This document shows positions 9,105 through 16,947 of a stretch of DNA of 64,000 bases, piece after piece. The position numbers were made by a program, and so were the translations under genes. Numbering within the stretch: position 1 is the stretch's first letter; every line of letters starts with the position of its first letter. Source of the DNA: Pseudomonas gingeri (GTDB lineage: Bacteria > Pseudomonadota > Gammaproteobacteria > Pseudomonadales > Pseudomonadaceae); the NCBI RefSeq assembly GCF_013386165.1, contig NZ_JACAOS010000021.1:340833-404832 (forward strand), written 5' to 3'. A model generated the notes under the pieces. It made no database searches. It saw only the letters and a program-made list of their open reading frames with translations, and was not told the origin of the DNA.

Positions 9105-10784
9105 TCAGGACGCGAGTCGTTTGATCTGCGGCGCCAGGTCTTTTTGCGGGATGACCACTTGAACCAGCACGGTCTCGTCGATCACCAGCAGTTTGAGCAG
9201 CAACTCGCGCAACTCACCCAGGGTCGAGACCTTGTAGCCCTTGGCGCCGAACCCCTTGGCCAGGGCCAGGTAATCCCAGCTGGGCAGGATGTCGAACGGC
9301 GCGAACTTGCCGTGTTCCTTGAAGGCGTTGATGTCCACGAAAGCCTGCTCGATGGCGTAGACCTCGTTGCTCATGACGAACACCACGGCATTCACGCGAT
9401 TGCGCACCAGGGTCGAGAGTGACTGGCACATCATCATGAACCCGCCGTCGCCGGCGACCACCAGCGGCCGACGCTGACCACCCATGGCCACCCCCAGGGC
9501 GCAACCGGTCTCATGCCCGAGGGAACCCCAGATGGCATCGGCGACAAAGCTGTTTTCGGGCATGCCCATGATATTGCTGGCAGCATACAGCGCCGAACTT
9601 TCACCGAGGATCAGCGCGCTGTTGTCCCACAGGCGTTGTTCCCGAGCGAAATCGGCGAGGGTGTCGAGGAACAGCTCGTAACCCAGGGGTGTATCGCTGC
9701 TGGCGGCGTGCAGCAGCGGTGAGAGTGGTTCCCGTGGCCGCAAGGGCAGTGGGAAATCCTTGTCCAGGCCGAGTGCGCTGGTCAGGGCGGTCAGGTACTG
9801 GGGCAGGGGAACATGGGGGTAATACTGCAGGCCGGTGCGGGCCAACTGGGTGTTGACCAGGATGATCTGGCCGAAATCCTTCTCCAGCAGTTGCAGGTAG
9901 TCGTCGGTGAAGATCACCCCGATGGCCAGGATGCAGTCGGTCTGGTCCACCAGCTCCTGGGTCCACAGCCGTGAGGCCGTGCCGGCATAGGTGCCGATGA
10001 ACTGCGGGTGATTCTCGTCGAGGACGGTCTTGGCTTCCAGTGACGTGGTGAACGACAGGCCGCTGGCTTCGATCAGGTGCAGCGCCTGTTTTTGCAGGCC
10101 GAAACGGGCGATCTCGATGCCGAGCATGATCAAGGGTTTTTTCGCTTCACGCAGGCGCTGCACCGAGGTCTCGACCGCAGCGTCCAGTGACGGCAGATCA
10201 CAGGCCGCCGGTACGGCGGAGAGTTCGCCTAGCGGTTCTTCGCAGGGCTCGCCCCAGACGTTCTTCCAGGCTTCCAGGTAGATCGGCCGGCGCTGGCTGA
10301 TAGCGGCCACCAGCGCCCGGTCGATCAGTGCCGGCGCGGTGCGGCTGTCGTCCAGCAGTTCGCAGGCCACGGTGATGTTTTCGAAGACCTTGCGTCCGAC
10401 GTCCAGGTCGCCGGTGGAGTGATGGAACAGGACATCCTCGGACCAGATGATATGGCGGTTTTTCGCCGATGGGCTGGCGCTGATGACCACCACCGCGTTG
10501 CGTTCGACATAGGCGCCGGCAATGGCATTCACCGCGCTGAAGGTGCCGACCCCGTATTGCAGCGACACGGCGCCGATTCCGGTGTAGCGGGCGTAGCCAT
10601 CGGCGGCATAGGCGGCGCTCATTTCATTGACTTCGCCGACTGGCTGGATATCGCTGGATTTCTCCAGGGCGTTCATGAACCCCGACACATAGTCGCCGGG
10701 GACCTGGAACACCTTGTGGACACCCAGTTGAACGAGCCGCGCCAGCAGGTAGTCAGCGACAGTAAAGTCTCTACGTATTGCCAT
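9105..10784 (-). CDS. thiamine-diphosphate 2-oxoacid decarboxylase (indolepyruvate/phenylpyruvate decarboxylase family)
   Basis: 559-aa enzyme of the pyruvate decarboxylase superfamily, expected to convert a 2-oxo acid to an aldehyde and CO2. Seen: N-terminal pyrimidine-binding domain with the catalytic glutamate region (GEVNEMSAAYAADGYAR, near residue 50), a His-His pair (FHHSTGDL near 115), central domain, and the ThDP motif GDGGFMMM...SNEVYAIEQ (about residues 430-465). The His-His pair and Glu fit the decarboxylases rather than acetolactate synthase. The ATG at 10784 has AAGGGG upstream and overlaps the amine oxidase gene by 14 bp. An upstream in-frame ATG at 10805 is less likely. Which oxoacid is used is inferred only from the partner gene. 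Confidence 0.88.
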   Translation of the reverse strand: MAIRRDFTVADYLLARLVQLGVHKVFQVPGDYVSGFMNALEKSSDIQPVGEVNEMSAAYAADGYARYTGIGAVSLQYGVGTFSAVNAIAGAYVERNAVVVISASPSAKNRHIIWSEDVLFHHSTGDLDVGRKVFENITVACELLDDSRTAPALIDRALVAAISQRRPIYLEAWKNVWGEPCEEPLGELSAVPAACDLPSLDAAVETSVQRLREAKKPLIMLGIEIARFGLQKQALHLIEASGLSFTTSLEAKTVLDENHPQFIGTYAGTASRLWTQELVDQTDCILAIGVIFTDDYLQLLEKDFGQIILVNTQLARTGLQYYPHVPLPQYLTALTSALGLDKDFPLPLRPREPLSPLLHAASSDTPLGYELFLDTLADFAREQRLWDNSALILGESSALYAASNIMGMPENSFVADAIWGSLGHETGCALGVAMGGQRRPLVVAGDGGFMMMCQSLSTLVRNRVNAVVFVMSNEVYAIEQAFVDINAFKEHGKFAPFDILPSWDYLALAKGFGAKGYKVSTLGELRELLLKLLVIDETVLVQVVIPQKDLAPQIKRLAS

Positions 10785-12528
10785 GGTCGATCCCCTTATA
10801 GGCAAATTCAGTCACTTCATTCAGGGTGTCCGCGCAGTCCTTGCAGGCCGGGCGTTGGCCCGGATGCAGGGCGCAACCGTCGGGTGTCGGCACCGGCAGC
10901 AGGGCATAGTGCTTGGATATCCAGGTCGGACGCTTGAGCCCGAAAAAGTCCTGGAGTGTCGATTCGGCCACGGTCAGCGCGCCCTCGACCCAGCCCTGGC
11001 CATAGGAATAGGCCTCGCCGACGATATGGATCTGCTGATTTTCCACGGGGTGACGCATGCGGCAGATGATCTGGTCGAGCCGGTAATTGGCTTTCCATTC
11101 ATGCCAGCCGCCGCCATACGGATCGGCGTCCCAGGCGTGATAAACCGCCGAGTAGGGACGCGGCAGTTCGACCTGGTCATGGACCTGGGTGACCTGCATC
11201 TGCGCCACCCTGACCATTTCATCACTGACGGTGAATTGGCTCCTGGGCACCACCGGCTCGCTCTTGAGCAGGCCGGCGAGGTTGATGGGCGTGTGGCCAA
11301 CGAACGGCGCGCCGCCCTCCAGGCCTTTCCAGAACGGCACGGTGCCGATGTCGTTGTAGGAAGCCATCAGCAATGAGTTGAGCGTCGGTTCGCCGCCTTT
11401 CTGCTCGCATTCGGTGCCCATGTAGTAGATCTGTCGCACTGGCAGGTCGGTGACCGAGCGCCCGGCCACCAGCCCGAGGGCGCGCCACCAGGGTTGTTCA
11501 TAGGCGAGGAACAGCTTGAAGGCCGATTGCACCAGCACCGAGCCGAGATTGTCCTTGAGCCAGGGATCGCTGAAAAACGGCGAGTCGATCAGTTCCAGGG
11601 AACGGCGGGGCATGGCCAGGATGATTTTCTTCGCCTTGACCACGGACGGGCTGCCACTGTCGCGGGTGCTGCCGTCCACCGTGGTGGTGGCCTGGAAGTG
11701 CAGGCGGTAAGGAAAGTCGGTGTCCTTGGCGTAGCTGATGGCGGTCAGCCGCTGGTTCATCTGCACCCGCTGCTTGCCCGGCAGTTTGCCCGGCAGCTTG
11801 GCGAACTTCGCCGCCAGGGTCAGGGGCAGGCTCTGGAAGCCCTTGGTCAGGGTCAGGAACTCGGTGGTGTCCTTGTATTCGGTGGCCGGCAGTTGGGTCA
11901 CGGCGCTGGCGTTGGCGACGTTGGCGTCATAGCCGCCGGCGTCCTTCATGAACTGGTAACCCTCGTTGCTCATCACCCGGTAGAGCAAATCCCAGAAGCC
12001 GTACCGCCAGATTTCCTTGCCGAACACCGTGACCTGCATCTGCTGGCACAGGCTGAGCTTGTCGAACCCGGGGTACACGTAGTTCATCACCTTGACCTGC
12101 AGGTCCTCGGGGCAGAAGCCGCGTTCGGACCAGGCCAGGTCATAGGGGATTTTTTCCGGGGCTTCGACGAAGTCGCGATAACGGAAGCGCTTGCCGCGCA
12201 GGTAGAACAGGTTGTTCTTCGAATAGACCGGCTTGGGCGCGCCCATGGGGAAATCCTGGCTGGGCAGCTTGAGGTGCTTGACCAGGCTGTCCACCACCAC
12301 ATGGCCGTCGGGGCCCGGGATATAACGCATGCCGCCGACTTCGGCGACCACATTGGGCAGGCCCGGCAAGGTGATACTGAACAGCCGTCCGCCGATCCGG
12401 TCGCCGTATTCGAACAAGGCAATGTTCTGTGTATCGCCATGGACCTGTTGCAGACGCCAGGCGCTGTAGCAGCCTGAGACGCCACCGCCGACCACGGCCA
12501 CGTCAAGTTCCAGTTCTTGCGACTTCAT
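10771..12528 (-). CDS. flavin-dependent L-amino acid oxidase/monooxygenase (amine oxidase family)
   Basis: 585-aa FAD enzyme. The N-terminus carries the dinucleotide-binding motif VVGGGVSGCYSAWRL, then an ERxGGR-like FEYGDRIGGRLFS. The C-terminal FAD-contact region is GEAYSYGQGWVEGALTVAES. Length and motifs resemble the bacterial phenylalanine oxidase / tryptophan 2-monooxygenase group, which oxidise aromatic amino acids to the oxo acid or amide. Start chosen at 12528, where GGAG sits 6 bases upstream; an in-frame ATG at 12540 lacks a ribosome site. It overlaps the oxoacid decarboxylase gene by 14 bp, which makes consecutive reactions likely. Exact substrate is not decidable here. Confidence 0.87.
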   Translation of the reverse strand: MKSQELELDVAVVGGGVSGCYSAWRLQQVHGDTQNIALFEYGDRIGGRLFSITLPGLPNVVAEVGGMRYIPGPDGHVVVDSLVKHLKLPSQDFPMGAPKPVYSKNNLFYLRGKRFRYRDFVEAPEKIPYDLAWSERGFCPEDLQVKVMNYVYPGFDKLSLCQQMQVTVFGKEIWRYGFWDLLYRVMSNEGYQFMKDAGGYDANVANASAVTQLPATEYKDTTEFLTLTKGFQSLPLTLAAKFAKLPGKLPGKQRVQMNQRLTAISYAKDTDFPYRLHFQATTTVDGSTRDSGSPSVVKAKKIILAMPRRSLELIDSPFFSDPWLKDNLGSVLVQSAFKLFLAYEQPWWRALGLVAGRSVTDLPVRQIYYMGTECEQKGGEPTLNSLLMASYNDIGTVPFWKGLEGGAPFVGHTPINLAGLLKSEPVVPRSQFTVSDEMVRVAQMQVTQVHDQVELPRPYSAVYHAWDADPYGGGWHEWKANYRLDQIICRMRHPVENQQIHIVGEAYSYGQGWVEGALTVAESTLQDFFGLKRPTWISKHYALLPVPTPDGCALHPGQRPACKDCADTLNEVTEFAYKGIDHGNT

Positions 12529-12682
12529 GGCGAACTCCATTTCGAGGAGAGTGACTGAGGATTCCGATCGCGACCAAGTATTGTCGAGTTCTGCCGAAAT
12601 GCCAGTTAGCCATCACGGTATCCCGTCGACGGCCAACTCATGGGTCGCCGACAGGATGAAAGGGCACAGGAAAACGTGGGGA

Positions 12683-13288
12683 TCAGGTGGCCGGGGCGCT
12701 GAGGAAAATCTCCAGGCCCTCGGCATAGGCCGTGAAGTGTTCGAGGTGCGGAAAGTCTGCCGCCAGGCATTGTTCGGGAAGCATCATCTTGCTGAAGCTC
12801 CAGGCCACCGCCAGGCTGATGCCTTCCTGGCGAATCGTGCCGTCTTCAGGCAACGGCTGGCGCGCCAGTTCGTTCTCGATTTGCCGGTAGGCGGCTGCCA
12901 ACTGGCCTCCGACCCGTTCCAGCCAGGGGCCGTGCTGTTTTTCCGCTGGACGCAGGTTTTTCTCATAGACGATCTGCACCGACTTCTCGCAGGCCGCCAG
13001 GGCCAGCCCGATCAGTCGCAGCCCGCGCACCTGTTCGGCCTGGTTGGCATAGGTCGGGCCGGGGCCGGCGATCAGCGTCAGGTATTCGAGGATCAGCCCG
13101 GAATCCATCAACACTTCACCGCCGTCGCAGACCAGGGTCGGTGCCTTGACCACCGGGTTGATTTGCGCAAAGCGCTCGAAGTCACGAAACACCGAAATCG
13201 ACTGGTGCTCGAAGGCGATGCCCAGGTGTTTGAGAGTGATGGCGACCCGGCGCACGTAGGGAGAGTCCAGCATACCGATAAGCTTCAT
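12683..13288 (-). CDS. glutathione S-transferase family protein
   Basis: 201-aa protein with a thioredoxin-like N-terminal half (MKLIGMLDSPYVRRVAI, with the S-P-Y-V-R-R segment that positions glutathione, then VKAPTLVCDGG and the DSGLILEY glutathione-contact motif) and an all-helical C-terminal half. The usual length for bacterial GSTs is about 200-215 aa. It is on the same strand as the amine oxidase operon but separated by about 150 bp, so it may have its own transcript. Substrate unknown. Confidence 0.9.
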   Translation of the reverse strand: MKLIGMLDSPYVRRVAITLKHLGIAFEHQSISVFRDFERFAQINPVVKAPTLVCDGGEVLMDSGLILEYLTLIAGPGPTYANQAEQVRGLRLIGLALAACEKSVQIVYEKNLRPAEKQHGPWLERVGGQLAAAYRQIENELARQPLPEDGTIRQEGISLAVAWSFSKMMLPEQCLAADFPHLEHFTAYAEGLEIFLSAPAT

Positions 13289-13437
13289 TGATCCTGTCCT
13301 TTTGATGCGGTGAAGAAATCTTGGCAGCCCCAGGGACTATCGAGCTTTGACGGAATACTAGTTGGCTATTGCGTTGAGTTTCAAGTCGCCAGCTATGCTC
13401 CTGTGAGACCGTCATCGAGTACGCGCGAGGCTCCGCC

Positions 13438-14313
13438 ATGCACGCTGTCAAAACGGCCCTCGTACTGGCTGGAGGCGGTAGCCTCGGCGCGGTCCAGGTG
13501 GGCATGCTCAAGGCCCTGGTGGAAGCGGGGGTGAGCTTCGACCTGGTGATAGGCGCCTCGGTCGGTGCCATCAACGGTGCCTATTTCGCCGCACGTCCCA
13601 CCGCGGAGGGTGTGGAGGAACTGGCGGACTTCTGGCGTGGTTTGCGCAAGGGCGATGTGTTTCCCCTGTCGTTGCTCGACACCCTGAGGGCGTTGATCAA
13701 TCGGCGCGGCTTTCTGTTGCAGGCCACGGCGCTGGAGCGTCTGGTCAAGCGCGCGTTGCCCGTGGCGCGGATCGAAGACACGGTCCTGCCACTGCATATC
13801 GTCACCACTAATCTGCTGACCGGGGCCGAAGAGCGGTTGTCCAGCGGCAGTGCGCAACAGGCGTTACTGGCCAGCGCGGCGATCCCGCTGGTATTTCCTT
13901 TCGTGAAGATCGGCGACAAGCTGTTGGTCGATGGTGGCGTGGCGAGTAATACACCGATTGCCAGCGCGGTCGACCTGGGGGCCAACCGCATCATCGTGGT
14001 GCCGACGGGGTTCGGTTGCGCTTGCCCACAACCGCCTGCCGGCCTGGTGGCCCTGGCGCTGCACACCTTGAACCTGATGAGCATGCGGCAACTGGTGCGC
14101 GATATCGAACTCTACGCGCACCGGGCGGGGATTCACGTGGTCGCGCCCTTGTGTCCCTTGGGGATCTCGGTCTTTGACTTCAGCCAGACCGACGCGTTGT
14201 TGCAGCGCGCCTATGAGCAAACCTGCGCCTGGATCGAGGAGGGCGGGCTGGTGCGTACCGGCGTGCCCGATTCATTGCAGGCCCACACTCACTCCTCGGT
14301 GCCCGGACACTGA
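13438..14313 (+). CDS. patatin-like phospholipase
   Basis: 291-aa serine lipid hydrolase. Near the N-terminus is the oxyanion glycine loop AGGGSLGA (residues 11-18), then the nucleophile elbow GASVG (residues 39-43, Ser41), and the catalytic aspartate in the DGG motif (VDGGVASNTP, Asp165). This Ser-Asp dyad set is complete. No signal peptide; probably cytoplasmic, like the RssA/YlbK group. It is divergent from the GST gene with about 150 bp between them, which must hold both promoters. Confidence 0.93.
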   Translation: MHAVKTALVLAGGGSLGAVQVGMLKALVEAGVSFDLVIGASVGAINGAYFAARPTAEGVEELADFWRGLRKGDVFPLSLLDTLRALINRRGFLLQATALERLVKRALPVARIEDTVLPLHIVTTNLLTGAEERLSSGSAQQALLASAAIPLVFPFVKIGDKLLVDGGVASNTPIASAVDLGANRIIVVPTGFGCACPQPPAGLVALALHTLNLMSMRQLVRDIELYAHRAGIHVVAPLCPLGISVFDFSQTDALLQRAYEQTCAWIEEGGLVRTGVPDSLQAHTHSSVPGH

Positions 14314-14327
14314 GGAACTGACGCTGG

Positions 14328-15020
14328 TTACGGCTTGGGCCGGTCGCTGCGATAAACACCCAGGCACACGCCCACGGCGACCACCACCGGCAGGATCAGC
14401 GCCCATAACCCCCAGGCCAGATAGAGCAGGGCGGCACCGACGCAGCCTGAGGCAAAGGCCAGCAGCGTCGTGCAGATCGGTTTCAGGCGTTGCTTGATCA
14501 CGCTTTGTTGCTCGGGATCGCGCTCGCTCCACAGGGCAAACACATCGACGGCGAACTGGGTGACGTTGCCCGTCATCAGGGTGGTCGGCGGCGTGCCTTT
14601 CATATGTTGGCGGGAAATCGCGTTCTGAATCGCCATGGCGGTGACCCCGGTCATGCCGGTGATCAGTGCCGTCGCGCTATCGCCGTCGGTAAAGGGGCCC
14701 CAGAGAATCGCCAGGAAAGCAAAGGCCGCCAATATCAGGGTGTGGGTGATCAGCAGCAGGCGCAACGGTGCGAGTCCCCGGCTATGAATCGCTACCGCGG
14801 CCAGGTGCGTCAGCCCCACCACCAGCACGAACACCGGCAGGGCGATCAGCTTGGGCAGCGCGCCGGAGGTGCCATGGACAATGCTCACCCCCAGGGTCAC
14901 GAAGTTGCCGGTGACATGGGCGGTGAACAGGCCCTGCAAGGCCAGAAAACCCAGGGTGTCGACGAAGCCGCCGTTGAAGCTGAGGGCCGGCCCTACGCTG
15001 GGGTGCAAGGGAGATTCCAT
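14328..15020 (-). CDS. YoaK-type DUF1275 membrane protein
   Basis: 230-aa integral membrane protein with about six hydrophobic segments. Characteristic family segments are GFVDTLGFLALQGLFTAHVTGNFVTLG at the N-terminus (quoted in part: GFVDTLGFLALQ, HVTGN) and the TTLMTGNVTQ motif in the middle. The start at 15020 has AAAGGA upstream; the 38-residue in-frame extension beyond it is arginine-rich and unlike the family. Convergent with the patatin gene. The family has no settled function. Confidence 0.85.
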   Translation of the reverse strand: MESPLHPSVGPALSFNGGFVDTLGFLALQGLFTAHVTGNFVTLGVSIVHGTSGALPKLIALPVFVLVVGLTHLAAVAIHSRGLAPLRLLLITHTLILAAFAFLAILWGPFTDGDSATALITGMTGVTAMAIQNAISRQHMKGTPPTTLMTGNVTQFAVDVFALWSERDPEQQSVIKQRLKPICTTLLAFASGCVGAALLYLAWGLWALILPVVVAVGVCLGVYRSDRPKP

Positions 15021-15219
15021 GGCATGTCCTTTCTGGTTCGGGCGTCGGGGGCGCCGGCTATGGGGCCAGACGGTAACCCGCCGCTTGTGGTTGAGCAAGG
15101 CAGGGCGGCAGAAACCCGGGGTGGAAAATTTCATGCTGAAAGCCGGCGTTTGAATCGCCTTGGGTCATAAAAAATCGCTACCCTCGTGCACCTCAGCAGA
15201 TTTTCCAAGGATGTGATGC

Positions 15220-16866
15220 ATGCGCGTACTTCAGACCAATCCCCAGGACGACTTTCGGGTCAAGGCCTACGCCGGGACCAGCGGCGTGTTGTTGGCCATC
15301 GACCTGGCCGAGTCACGGCGAGCCGGCCTGCTGGGTTTTGCCATCGAGCGCCAGGAGGGCAGCGGTCCCTGGCAGTTCCTGTTCAATAGCCTGACGTTCC
15401 CCGGCAAGGAGCACACCTTCCCCCAGTACCACGCCACCCCGAGCAACCTGGCGCCGCTGCAGAAATTCCGTTGGGCCGACTACAACGTCGAGCCCGGCAG
15501 CACCAGCAACTATCGGGTCTACCTGGCCTATGGCACGCCCGATGCGCCGCAACTCGGTGAGTCACTGGCGGTAACGGTGACCACCGACAATGGCCTGCCC
15601 AAGGGCCAGCGGGTGATCTTCAACCGTGCGGTGGCGGCCAGCCAGGGATTTGAACGCAAGTTCCCGGACCTGGACAAACTGATCAGTACCCAGAAGAACC
15701 TGCCTATCGAAGCCTGGCCGGATGCCGCGCGCCTGTGGCTGGAAAACGGCCTGCTGGAAGAACTGCTGGGGTTTATTGCCCGTGCGACGGATGTGCAGTG
15801 GGGCCTGGATATCGCCATCTACGAGTATCAGTTGAAGGCGATTGTCGATGCGGTGAATGCGGCGCAGCAACGCGGTGTGCGGATTCGCGTGCTCTACCAC
15901 GCCAAGGTCGGTGACGAAGACACCACCCTGAACGAGCAGAACCTGACGCCGATTCCGGCCGAGAGCAAGCGCGGGCGGGTCACCAGCAATATCTTCCATG
16001 ACAAGTTCATCGTGCTCAGCCAGCGTGATGCCAGCGGTGAGTACCGGCCTGAAGCGGTGCTCTGCGGCAGCACCAACTTTACCGCCAATGGCGTGTACCG
16101 TCAGGCCAACGTGGTGCATGTACTGGATGATGTCCGTCTGGCCACCCAGTACACCCAGGTCTTCGAGGAAATCTGGGCCGCCCCGACGGATGTGGCGGGG
16201 ACACGCAAGTGGATCACCCAGAACAATCCGATGAACCCTGCCCAGCCGCTGTTCGCCGGATTTTCCCCGCGCACCGGACAGGGCGATCTGAAGGAGTTCG
16301 TGCAGATCATCACGGCGGCGCAAAAGGACGTGTTGTTCGCCACGGCCTTCGCCTTGCCCCAGGAAATCCTCGACGCCTTGCTCGGCAAGCCCCATGACGA
16401 TGTGCTGCGTTTCGGCCTGCAGAATACCGCCAGCAGCATCTCCGGTATTCACGCCGACCGCACCGACGATTTTGTGGCCACGGCCTTGCTCAATACCGGC
16501 CTGGAAGGCTGGATCAAGGAAGGGCTCAAGGGCCAGAAGGGCAATTTGCTGGTGCACACCAAGGCGGTTGTCACTGATTTCACCACCGATTCACCGACGA
16601 TTATCAGCGGCAGTCACAACCTCAGTGTCGGGGCCAGTGACGGCAATGATGAAAACTACCTGGTGATCCGTGGCGACGTCGATCTGGCGGATCGTTATGG
16701 TCTGGAGATCCTGCGTTTCTATGAGCACTACCGGTTTCGCTATTACGCGAAGAAGTTGGAACTCAAGCAGGTCCAGCCGTTGTCGCCGGACAACAGCTGG
16801 AGCGATGGGTATTACCAGGATGGCGATTTGAAGACGTTGTCGCGGTTGCGCTTTGCCGGAAGGTGA
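15220..16866 (+). CDS. phospholipase-D-fold (HKD) protein, possible nuclease
   Basis: 548-aa protein with two PLD active-site halves: HDKFIVL at residues 260-266, followed by GSTNFTANG, and HTKAVVTDF at 446-454, followed by SGSHNLSVGASDGNDENYLV. Both H-x-K motifs and their downstream Asn/Ser partners are present, so a two-site PLD catalytic centre looks intact. An N-terminal beta-rich region of about 130 aa precedes it. No signal peptide, so a cytoplasmic nuclease or phosphodiesterase is more likely than a secreted lipase. The KAP NTPase gene begins about 80 bp downstream on the same strand. Confidence 0.85.
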   Translation: MRVLQTNPQDDFRVKAYAGTSGVLLAIDLAESRRAGLLGFAIERQEGSGPWQFLFNSLTFPGKEHTFPQYHATPSNLAPLQKFRWADYNVEPGSTSNYRVYLAYGTPDAPQLGESLAVTVTTDNGLPKGQRVIFNRAVAASQGFERKFPDLDKLISTQKNLPIEAWPDAARLWLENGLLEELLGFIARATDVQWGLDIAIYEYQLKAIVDAVNAAQQRGVRIRVLYHAKVGDEDTTLNEQNLTPIPAESKRGRVTSNIFHDKFIVLSQRDASGEYRPEAVLCGSTNFTANGVYRQANVVHVLDDVRLATQYTQVFEEIWAAPTDVAGTRKWITQNNPMNPAQPLFAGFSPRTGQGDLKEFVQIITAAQKDVLFATAFALPQEILDALLGKPHDDVLRFGLQNTASSISGIHADRTDDFVATALLNTGLEGWIKEGLKGQKGNLLVHTKAVVTDFTTDSPTIISGSHNLSVGASDGNDENYLVIRGDVDLADRYGLEILRFYEHYRFRYYAKKLELKQVQPLSPDNSWSDGYYQDGDLKTLSRLRFAGR

Positions 16867-16947
16867 TCGTGAGGTGACGTGTATTCCGGGCTGGAGTTAG
16901 TATGTGTGGCAGAGTGTTCGTCATTACTGAGAAAGGATTCGACGGCT

